Source: Candidatus Woesearchaeota archaeon (GTDB lineage: Archaea; Nanobdellota; Nanobdellia; Woesearchaeales; UBA525). From it: a stretch of DNA of 7,135 bases. The stretch is from the NCBI GenBank assembly GCA_023252315.1, contig JAJPEB010000069.1, forward strand, positions 1 through 7,135, given 5' to 3'. Shown here piece by piece: positions 1-5,477 of the stretch. Under the pieces are notes generated by a model. The model worked only from the letters and a program-made list of their open reading frames with translations, made no database searches and was not told where the DNA came from. Made by a program: the position numbers and the translations under genes. Numbering within the stretch: the stretch's first letter is position 1; each line of letters begins with the position of its first letter.

Positions 1-1054
1 TCACCATCGCGCGCTTCATCCTGCCCTCGACCAGCGTGTCGTCGAAGAAGCGGTACGTCATCTCGCGCAGGATCTTCCGGTCCGGCACCTCGCGCTGCGC
101 CTGGATCGCGCTCCTCTTGCGCATGATCATGCGCAGGTTCGCCGCGATCCAGAAGTACGCCTTGAGCTTCACGACGAGCTTCCTCGGGTCGTAGAGGACG
201 TGCGCGAGCTGCGTGAAGGCGAAGAGCGGCGCCACGCGCACGACGTTCTTCCACTCGTAGAAGAGGAGGAAGTTCATGATCTGGTTCTTCGTCCCGTTGA
301 ACACCGCGATCCTGTTGATGGCGCTCCCGGACTTCTTCGTGCCGCCGCCGTAGTGGAGCAGGAGCGAGTTCCTCGTGAGCACGACCTCGCCCCCGCGCAG
401 CCTCGCGAGCCAGCCGAGGTACGTGTCCTCCGCGTACGCGAAGTACGTGCGGTCGAACGGCTCGGGGAACTCCTCCTTGCGGAACATGAGCGCGAGCCCC
501 GCGACGTAGAAGGCGCGCATGACGCCCGTCTCGCGCTCCTTGCGCGTCTGCGGGCGGTGCAGCGTCTCGCCGCACAGGTTCATCGCGATCGTGAGGTGCT
601 GCCTTGTGTAGAGGTCCATGACCAGGCTCTCGTCCGCGAGGTCGGGCGCGAGCGATCCCGCGACGAGCGTGCGCTCCCCGCCTGCGAGGAAGTCCCGGAG
701 CAGCTTCTCGAGCCAGTCCGGCCTCGCCTGCGTGTCGTTGTTGAGCAGGACGACGAACTCGCCCCTCGCCGCGCGCACGCCGACATTGTTGCCCTCCGCG
801 AAGCCAAGGTTCTCCGCGCACTCGACGATCACGAGCGTTCCCTGCGCGATCTCCTTCGCGTATCTCCCGCGCACGAGCGCGACGGAGCCGTCGGACGAGC
901 CGTTGTCGACGAGGATGGTCTCGAAGCGCCGCTCGGTCTGCGCGCGCAGGGAATCGATGCACGCCTCGAGGAACCGCTTGCCGTTGTAGTTGAGCACGAT
1001 GACGGAGACGAGGGGATCGCGCCTTGCCGGCTTCGTCGCTGCTCGCGGGGGCAT
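1..1054 (-). CDS. Glycosyltransferase family 2 (COG1216-like), 3' end outside window
   Basis: Predicted GT-A inverting glycosyltransferase that moves a sugar from a nucleotide donor onto a glycan at the cytoplasmic face of the membrane. At least 351 residues are visible and the frame is still open at base 1, so the C-terminus is missing. From the ATG at 1054 the fold begins at about residue 13 (DPLVSVIVLNYNG), followed by VDNGSSDGS near 49-57, NLGFAEGNN near 82-90 and the metal-site equivalent LLNNDT near 103-108. Around residues 200-230 come YAEDTYLGW and then LLLHYGGGT, the acceptor-side signature of the rhamnosyltransferase-like COG1216 group. An in-frame ATG at 1099 would add 15 residues (MATHSHIYRRWRRHG), with a stop codon just upstream of it. 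Each ATG has its own TATA-like box about 25 nt upstream, so either start is possible; I prefer 1054 because the extra residues show no family features. Family is clear; donor and acceptor cannot be read. Confidence 0.88.
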   Translation of the reverse strand, partial: MPPRAATKPARRDPLVSVIVLNYNGKRFLEACIDSLRAQTERRFETILVDNGSSDGSVALVRGRYAKEIAQGTLVIVECAENLGFAEGNNVGVRAARGEFVVLLNNDTQARPDWLEKLLRDFLAGGERTLVAGSLAPDLADESLVMDLYTRQHLTIAMNLCGETLHRPQTRKERETGVMRAFYVAGLALMFRKEEFPEPFDRTYFAYAEDTYLGWLARLRGGEVVLTRNSLLLHYGGGTKKSGSAINRIAVFNGTKNQIMNFLLFYEWKNVVRVAPLFAFTQLAHVLYDPRKLVVKLKAYFWIAANLRMIMRKRSAIQAQREVPDRKILREMTYRFFDDTLVEGRMKRAMV

Positions 1055-1076
1055 CCCGTGGCGACGCCATCTTCGG

Positions 1077-1083
1077 TATATAT
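1077..1083 (-). promoter_or_regulatory. TATA-like box for the GT2 gene (inner start)
   Basis: The minus strand reads ATATATA, centred near 1080, 26 nt before the A of the ATG at 1054. In this GC-rich sequence a seven-base A/T run is rare, and the spacing fits an archaeal TATA box with a leaderless transcript. It lies inside the coding sequence if translation starts at 1099 instead. Confidence 0.45.
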
Positions 1084-1120
1084 GGCTATGCGTGGCCATC
1101 CTGATGCCGAGGAGGAATGC

Positions 1121-1126
1121 TTATAA
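1121..1126. promoter_or_regulatory. Symmetric TTATAA box between divergent genes
   Basis: TTATAA is self-complementary, centred at 1123.5. The plus-strand ATG at 1149 lies 25.5 nt to one side and a minus-strand ATG at 1099 lies 24.5 nt to the other. Both distances fit transcription starting on the start codon itself. The minus-strand upstream sequence GCGAAT resembles a TFB recognition element (BRE). This suggests one TATA site serving both the GT2 gene and the unknown plus-strand gene. Confidence 0.6.
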
Positions 1127-1148
1127 TTCGCGTTCCGCTCCCCTGCCC

Positions 1149-1628
1149 ATGTCAGCCAGGACGAGCGCGAGGGGCTCCCCACGGGACGGGGCGAGGGACG
1201 CAGATGCGGGGAAGGGCGGCACGAGGACCGAGATGGGCGTCGGATTCCTCGAGCATATCCTCGAGGACAACCACATCGAGCCCGAGGCGTTCTATTCGCT
1301 CGTGGACTCGCTGCGCTCGCTCGACTACATCGGGGAGGTGCGCCCGCGGATCCAGTACCGCACGGGCGGAGTCGGGCTCGAGTGCGACTACCGGGGCAGC
1401 GAGGTGATCTCGTCGCCCACGAGCAGCAGCGAGCGGGAGCGCGCGGCGGCGCAGGCGGCCCACGCGGTCTACGGCAGGATAGGCGACGATATAGGAAAGA
1501 CGTTCATGCAGGTAACCGCGGGCTACCGCGCGTCGCTCCCCTACGCCTCCGTCTCCTTGGGGAGGGGGAGGATCACCGTCATGCTCAGGGAGCCCGGTCG
1601 CCGATCGCCTCGTCATAGACGCGCTTGA
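1149..1628 (+). CDS. Hypothetical protein, unknown family
   Basis: I do not recognise this 159-residue protein. The first 28 or so residues are a low-complexity Arg/Gly/Ser/Asp stretch. From about residue 29 (MGVGFLEHILED, a second possible start at 1233) it looks like a folded domain: a helical part with LEHILEDNHIEPEAFYSLVD, a central segment with IQYRTGG and LECDYRG, an Ser/Glu/Arg/Ala-rich helix, and a C-terminal beta-like part near SVSLGRGRITVML. I see no signal peptide, membrane segment, zinc motif or known catalytic motif. The start at 1149 is chosen because TTATAA is centred 25.5 nt upstream, matching the leaderless pattern here; no Shine-Dalgarno is visible. It is the only plus-strand gene. 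It diverges from the GT2 gene and converges on the GT4 gene, overlapping that gene's last 44 bases. The amino-acid composition is much more natural than in the opposing frames. Confidence 0.65.
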   Translation: MSARTSARGSPRDGARDADAGKGGTRTEMGVGFLEHILEDNHIEPEAFYSLVDSLRSLDYIGEVRPRIQYRTGGVGLECDYRGSEVISSPTSSSERERAAAQAAHAVYGRIGDDIGKTFMQVTAGYRASLPYASVSLGRGRITVMLREPGRRSPRHRRA

Positions 1629-2868
1629 GCAGCGCGTTGCGCGCGCGGATCGAGTACTCGCCCTCCTCGACCTTCCTGAGCGCAGCCGCAGACATCCGCG
1701 CGCGCAGCCCCGCGTCATCCGCGAGCGTCGCTATCGCATCCATGATCGCGCGCACGCGCCTCTCGTCGGGCTCCTCGATCTCGCGCATGAAGCGCGCGGT
1801 GCCCCAGACCGGCATCCCGTACGCGCCGTAGTACTGCGCGCCCGCATGCGGCGGGACGATGAGGCCCGCGTCGCTGCCGACGATGCGCGCGTTCTCCCAC
1901 ACGTCCGTCGCGATCACGGGCAGCCCGTAGCTCATCGCCTCGAGGTGCGCGACGCCGGGCGTGTGGTGCGCGACCCCGACGAAGATGTCCGCCTCGCGGT
2001 AGAGCCGCTCGAGCTCCTCGCGCGGGATCAGGTCCTCGACGATGCGCAGCCCGGGCACCCGCGCGTAGCGCGCCTTGACGTCGGGAGGGACGTAGCAGCG
2101 CACGGTCATCTCGACGTCGTCGCGGCGCTCGCGCAGCCGCCTGAACGCCTCCATGGCCTCGGGGCCGCCCTTGATCGCGAAGTCCTTGACGAGGTTCGAC
2201 GAGCCCACGAAGAGCAGGCGCACCGTGCCGTCCGGCGTACGGGGAGCTGCGCGCGGCTTCGCGCGGATCGCGAGCGGCACGGTCAGCACCTTGCGCGCGA
2301 TCTCGTCTTGCGGGAAGCAGCGCAGCATCACCTCGCTCGCGGCGCGCGTCCACGGGATGATGCGCCTGCAGTAGGGCGACGCGAGCGTCCTCGCGATCGC
2401 GCCCTTGCGGCGCTCGAAGCGGCGCATGTCGTAGCCCGTGAACGTCGAGGGGAACTCCATGTCGACCACCCACGGCTCGGGGCGCAGGCACAGGTAGCCC
2501 GTGCTGTAGAGCAGGTCGTGGGGCGCGAACGCCTTCCTCTTGTAGAGATGGTCGCGCACGCGCACGGTGTCGACCGCGCGCGCGACGTAGTTGAACGCGA
2601 TGTCCTTGACCGTCGGGTTGTTGTAGAACGCGCGCATCGACTGGTTGAGCTTCGCGTCGTCGACGGCGTAGGCGTAGCCGTCCGGCGGGTGGTCGATGAT
2701 CTCCCGGTAGAGCGAGTGGAGCTTGGGGACGTAGGAATAGAAAGCGACGGTGCGCGTGGGGGGTGCGTCGTAAGCCTCGCTGCGCTCGCCGCCATCGCCC
2801 CGCTCGCGGTCCTTTTCCGCGCCCGTGTGGGCGCCGCTCCCCGACGGGGCCAACCCCCTCGGCGCCAT
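1585..2868 (-). CDS. Glycosyltransferase, GT4-type (group 1), GT-B fold
   Basis: Predicted retaining glycosyltransferase of 427 residues, likely adding a sugar to the surface glycan at the cytoplasmic membrane face. The first 38 or so residues are charged and low in complexity; the N-terminal Rossmann half starts near residue 40 (TVAFYSYVP). The donor-binding half starts near 216 with VRLLFVGSSN and contains KGGPEAMEAF (233-242), the helix LERLYREADIFV (286-297), HTPGVAHLEAMSYGLPVIAT (302-321) and DAGLIVPP. The family E-x7-E motif appears as H302-x7-E310, so the first acidic residue is His. The ATG at 2868 is chosen because a TTAA box lies 27.5 nt upstream; the open frame continues to 3075 but only by running into the preceding gene. 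The end overlaps the convergent gene at 1149-1628. The family is confident, the sugar is unknown. Confidence 0.87.
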   Translation of the reverse strand: MAPRGLAPSGSGAHTGAEKDRERGDGGERSEAYDAPPTRTVAFYSYVPKLHSLYREIIDHPPDGYAYAVDDAKLNQSMRAFYNNPTVKDIAFNYVARAVDTVRVRDHLYKRKAFAPHDLLYSTGYLCLRPEPWVVDMEFPSTFTGYDMRRFERRKGAIARTLASPYCRRIIPWTRAASEVMLRCFPQDEIARKVLTVPLAIRAKPRAAPRTPDGTVRLLFVGSSNLVKDFAIKGGPEAMEAFRRLRERRDDVEMTVRCYVPPDVKARYARVPGLRIVEDLIPREELERLYREADIFVGVAHHTPGVAHLEAMSYGLPVIATDVWENARIVGSDAGLIVPPHAGAQYYGAYGMPVWGTARFMREIEEPDERRVRAIMDAIATLADDAGLRARMSAAALRKVEEGEYSIRARNALLKRVYDEAIGDRAP

Positions 2869-2888
2869 GTCATGCGACCTCGATCGCT

Positions 2889-2902
2889 CGCCCTTAAGGG
2901 CG
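2889..2902 (-). promoter_or_regulatory. Promoter box inside a 14-bp perfect palindrome
   Basis: CGCCCTTAAGGGCG is perfectly self-complementary. Its TTAA core is centred at 2895.5, 27.5 nt before the ATG at 2868, in the 59-nt gap after the epimerase stop. It is the best TATA-like site for the GT4 gene. The symmetry could also be an operator for a dimeric repressor that would block TBP binding; that second role is inference. Confidence 0.45.
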
Positions 2903-2927
2903 GTGGCGGACACTTGCGACGCACCCC

Positions 2928-3917
2928 TTACTCCTTGCTGTGCTGCACGTACCATGCGACGGTCCTCTTGAGGCCCTCCTCGATGCCGATCTCGGGCTCC
3001 CATCCGAGCACCCTCTTCATCTTCGTCGTGTCGCAGTTGCGCCGCTGCTGGCCCTCGGGCTTGCCCGTGTCCCACACGACGCGCGGGCGCTTGCCCGTGA
3101 TCGAGAGGAGCATGTCGACGAGCTCCCTGATCGTGACCTCGCGCGACGTGCCGATGTTGACGGGATCCGCGGCGGCGTACCTCTCCGCGGTCAGCATGAT
3201 CCCGCGCGCGAGGTCCTCGACGTACACGAACGCGCGGCTCTGGTTGCCCGATCCCCAGACGACGAGCGGGTCCTCGCCCGACATGATGCGGTGGATGAGC
3301 CCTGGGATGACGTGGCTCGTCTTGGGGTCCATGTCGTCGCGGGGCCCGTACGCGTTGTAGAGGCGCGCGATCGCGATGCGCATGCCGAACTCCCTCGCGT
3401 ACTGCATCGAGAGGTACTCCTCCATGCGCTTCGCCATGCCGTAGCCCTCGTTCGTGCGCTCGGGGAGGTCCTTGAACCCCTCCTCCTCGGGCGTCGGGAT
3501 CGTCGCGTCGTGGGGATAGACGCAGGCGGAGCTCGTCGTGAGGAAGATGGGCGTTGCCGCCTTGCGCGCGGCCTCGATGACGTTCATGAACATGTGCATG
3601 TTGTCCCGGAAGAGCGTCGCGTGGTGCGCGATGTTGTACTGGATGCCGCCCACGTGCGCCGCGAGGTGCAGCACGGTGTCCTGGCCCTCGACCGCGCGCT
3701 CGCAGAACGCGGGGTCCTTGAGATTGCCCGTGAGCAGGCGCATGTGGGGGAGCGCGCGCGAGAGGAACTCGGGCGACTGCCTCGTGCTCGTGCCCGTGAC
3801 GCGCGCTCGCTCCGCGATGAGCATCTCGACGAGATGGCTCCCGATGAAGCCGCTCGCGCCCGTGACGAGGACCTTCCTGCCAGCCCAGAAACCGCCTTCG
3901 CCGCCTTCCCCGACCAT
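2928..3917 (-). CDS. GDP-sugar epimerase/reductase (GDP-L-colitose or GDP-L-fucose synthase-like)
   Basis: A 329-residue NAD(P)-dependent short-chain enzyme of the GMER/Fcl/ColC group, acting in the cytosol on a GDP-4-keto-sugar: epimerisation, then reduction of the 4-keto group. The Rossmann motif VTGASGFIGSH has G20, G23 and G26, and HLAAHVGGIQYN (84-95) is typical of GDP-fucose synthase. The active site is complete: Ser130 and Cys132 in SSACVYP, Tyr159 and Lys163 in YGMAK, His202 in SHVIP; Cys and His are the epimerisation acid/base pair in GMER. WGSGNQSRAFVYVEDLA and NIGTSREVTIREL also match this group. With Gmd and a ColD-like enzyme beside it, ColC (GDP-L-colitose synthase) is the better guess; Fcl is the alternative. 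The ATG at 3917 is chosen over an upstream start at 3956 because ATATAA is centred 25.5 nt before it and the upstream start would lie above that promoter. Confidence 0.85.
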   Translation of the reverse strand: MVGEGGEGGFWAGRKVLVTGASGFIGSHLVEMLIAERARVTGTSTRQSPEFLSRALPHMRLLTGNLKDPAFCERAVEGQDTVLHLAAHVGGIQYNIAHHATLFRDNMHMFMNVIEAARKAATPIFLTTSSACVYPHDATIPTPEEEGFKDLPERTNEGYGMAKRMEEYLSMQYAREFGMRIAIARLYNAYGPRDDMDPKTSHVIPGLIHRIMSGEDPLVVWGSGNQSRAFVYVEDLARGIMLTAERYAAADPVNIGTSREVTIRELVDMLLSITGKRPRVVWDTGKPEGQQRRNCDTTKMKRVLGWEPEIGIEEGLKRTVAWYVQHSKE

Positions 3918-3938
3918 GCTCGCACGAGGCGCCGTGGG

Positions 3939-3946
3939 CTTATATG
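3939..3946 (-). promoter_or_regulatory. TATA box for the epimerase/reductase gene
   Basis: The minus strand reads CATATAAG, with ATATAA centred at 3942.5, 25.5 nt before the ATG at 3917. This fits a leaderless transcript and settles the start. It sits just after the frame-0 stop (3969-3971) of the small upstream membrane gene. Confidence 0.6.
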
Positions 3947-3968
3947 CGTTGCGCAAGGGCGGCGGCGC

Positions 3969-4174
3969 TCATCCGGCACGCGCGGGCAGCAGGCGCCTCC
4001 CCGCGACCACGAGAGGATTCCTGCGAGCGCGAGGGGGCCTGCGCGCAGGACCGCATCGCCCACGCCCGCGGTCAGAGAGATCGAGATCGCGAGGGCCGCG
4101 GCGGCGATGAGCGCCATGCCGAGGATCGTCGCGCCGGCCGAAGCGACACGCCGCCATGCGGTACCGTTTCCCAT
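3969..4174 (-). pseudogene. Small two-helix membrane protein, apparent single-base frameshift
   Basis: From the ATG at 4174 the frame encodes a small membrane protein: a short basic start (MGNGTAWRR), a hydrophobic helix near residues 13-37 (ATILGMALIAAAALAISISL) and a second one beginning near 46 (AGPLALAGIL). After residue 54 this frame turns into an unlikely Cys/Arg/Pro-rich tail and runs on into the epimerase gene. One extra base near 4011-4016 would join AGIL to LVVAGRRLLPARAG and a TGA at 3969-3971. That gives a 68-residue protein with a completed second helix and a basic tail, ending just before the next promoter. So either the gene is broken in one base or the sequence has an error. 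A TTAA box centred 26.5 nt before the ATG supports expression. No family is recognised; sitting between two sugar-nucleotide genes does not by itself reveal a role. Confidence 0.55.
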
Positions 4175-4196
4175 GAGGGGAGGAGGCAGCGACGGT

Positions 4197-4203
4197 ACTT
4201 AAC
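4197..4203 (-). promoter_or_regulatory. TATA-like box for the small membrane gene
   Basis: The minus strand reads GTTAAGT, with TTAA centred at 4200.5, 26.5 nt before the ATG at 4174. The spacing matches the other boxes in this window. Between it and the preceding stop codon at 4250 (4204-4249) I see only GC-rich sequence with no clear terminator. Confidence 0.5.
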
Positions 4204-4249
4204 CTCTGCGGCCCGTGCCGCCCCGCGCGCAGCCCTCGCGCAAGGCAGC

Positions 4250-5464
4250 TCACAGCCCCTTCGACCTGAAGAACTCCCCGAACGTCGCGATCACGTAGTC
4301 GACCATCTCGGGCGTCATCTCCGGATGGCAGCCGACGTAGAAGCCGTGGTGGTCGATCCACTTCGCGACGGGATACTTCTCCTCGATGTCCTGCCCGAAG
4401 AGCTGCCGGTAGTAGGGCTGGTCGAGCAGGCTCACCATCTGGCGCGTCTCGATCATGCGCTCTTCCAGGAAGTACGTGAGCTCCTCGCGCGTGAAGCCTG
4501 CGCCCTCCCTGATGACGAGCGGGAACATCATGTACGCGTGGTCGCGCTCGTCGTCCTTCTTGCGCGGCAGCTGCAGGTGGCGCTCCCACCGCGCGAGCCC
4601 ATCGAGCAGCCTGCGCGCGTTCTCGCGGCGCACCTGCATGTTCGCGGGCGCGTCCTCGAGCTGGCCGACGCCGAGCGCGGCCTCCATCTCCGTCATGCGG
4701 TAGCTGTAGCCCATGCGCACGAAGCGGAAGCGGCGCGAGATGACCTCCTTGAGGTCTTCCCCGTGCTTGCCCTTGTCGTCGTCCATCGAGAGGTAGATGC
4801 TGTCGCGCCCGTGGTTCGCGAGGCTGCGCAGCATGATCGCGATGCCCCGGTCGTTCGTGGTCGTGAGGCCGCCGACACCCGTCACCATGATGTGGCACGC
4901 GTACGTCGAGAAGCAACCGATGTCGCCGAAGCTGCCGACGCTCTTCCCCCTGTACGAGGAGAACATCGTCTCGCACGAGTCCTCGATGACGCGAAGCCCG
5001 CGCTTCGCCGCGATCTCCATGATCGGGCCCATGTCCGCAGGCTGCCCGTAGAGGTGCACGACCATGATCGCGCGCGTGCGCGGCGTGATGTGGCGCTCGA
5101 TCTGCGCGGGGTCGATGTTGTACGTGAGCGGGTCGACGTCGACGAAGACGGGCCTCATGCCGTTCTGCAGGATCACGTTGCTGCTCGCGATGAACGTGAC
5201 CGCGGGGCAGAGCATCTCGTCGCCGTCCTCCCAGCCGTGGATCTCCCGCAGCGCCGCGATCGCGATCTGCAGCGAGCTCGTCCCGCTGTTCGTGAGCACG
5301 CAGTGCCTGCAGCCGTGCTCGCGCGCGAACCCCTGCTCGAGGCGCCTGCTGAAGGGGCCGTACGTGAGGCGGCTGCTCTCGAGCACCTCGCGCACGTAGC
5401 CCTTCTCGCGCTCGCTCACGCGCACCGCGCCGACGCCGATCTGCTCCTTAGGTACGAATGCCAT
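4250..5464 (-). CDS. colD: ColD-like PLP-dependent GDP-4-keto-6-deoxymannose 3-dehydratase (DegT family)
   Basis: A 404-residue DegT/DnrJ/EryC1/StrS fold-type I PLP enzyme. Family landmarks are TNSGTSSLQIA (58-68), PAVTFIASSN (87-96), VIEDSCE (159-165, Asp162 for the PLP ring nitrogen) and GYSYRMTEMEAALG (252-265). The Schiff-base Lys expected near 191 is His: STYACHIMVTGVGG spans 186-199, with His191 in place of the catalytic Lys. In ColD and the E1 dehydratases this Lys-to-His change turns an aminotransferase into a 3-deoxygenating dehydratase. The Cys cluster that holds the Fe-S centre in E1 enzymes is not apparent, favouring the ColD type. The substrate is inferred from gmd, whose stop lies 7 nt upstream. 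In ColD, glutamate regenerates PMP. The ATG at 5464 follows a strong Shine-Dalgarno. A related His-type subfamily with another substrate is the alternative. Confidence 0.75.
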   Translation of the reverse strand: MAFVPKEQIGVGAVRVSEREKGYVREVLESSRLTYGPFSRRLEQGFAREHGCRHCVLTNSGTSSLQIAIAALREIHGWEDGDEMLCPAVTFIASSNVILQNGMRPVFVDVDPLTYNIDPAQIERHITPRTRAIMVVHLYGQPADMGPIMEIAAKRGLRVIEDSCETMFSSYRGKSVGSFGDIGCFSTYACHIMVTGVGGLTTTNDRGIAIMLRSLANHGRDSIYLSMDDDKGKHGEDLKEVISRRFRFVRMGYSYRMTEMEAALGVGQLEDAPANMQVRRENARRLLDGLARWERHLQLPRKKDDERDHAYMMFPLVIREGAGFTREELTYFLEERMIETRQMVSLLDQPYYRQLFGQDIEEKYPVAKWIDHHGFYVGCHPEMTPEMVDYVIATFGEFFRSKGL

Positions 5465-5471
5465 GCGGGGG

Positions 5472-5477
5472 TCACCT
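5472..5477 (-). promoter_or_regulatory. Shine-Dalgarno for the colD-like gene, overlapping the gmd stop
   Basis: The minus strand reads AGGTGA, whose last three bases are the TGA stop of gmd, followed by 7 nt and the ATG at 5464. It matches the archaeal anti-Shine-Dalgarno well. It shows that this gene is translated from the gmd transcript, unlike neighbours with their own TATA boxes. Confidence 0.75.

Noticed and set aside
990..1148. Longer start at 990 for the plus-strand unknown gene
   Set aside because: That part is antisense to the GT2 gene start and lies upstream of the TTATAA box that fits the ATG at 1149.
2869..3075. Longer start for the GT4 gene at 3075
   Set aside because: The extra 69 residues lie over the end of the epimerase gene in another frame, are unlike any glycosyltransferase, and would start above the promoter found at 2889-2902.
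1846..3360. Long plus-strand open frame of 504 codons opposite the GT4 and epimerase genes
   Set aside because: The translation is Arg/Val/His/Asp/Ala-rich with no family motif, the pattern expected opposite GC-rich genes. Both minus-strand genes there have clear motifs.
4250..5464. GDP-perosamine synthase (aminotransferase)
   Set aside because: It would fit beside gmd, but the PLP Lys is replaced by His, which is incompatible with a normal transaminase internal aldimine.
4250..5464. E1-type CDP-6-deoxy-4-keto-glucose 3-dehydrase
   Set aside because: The cysteine cluster for the Fe-S centre is not apparent, the neighbour is gmd rather than a CDP-glucose dehydratase, and no reductase partner is visible.
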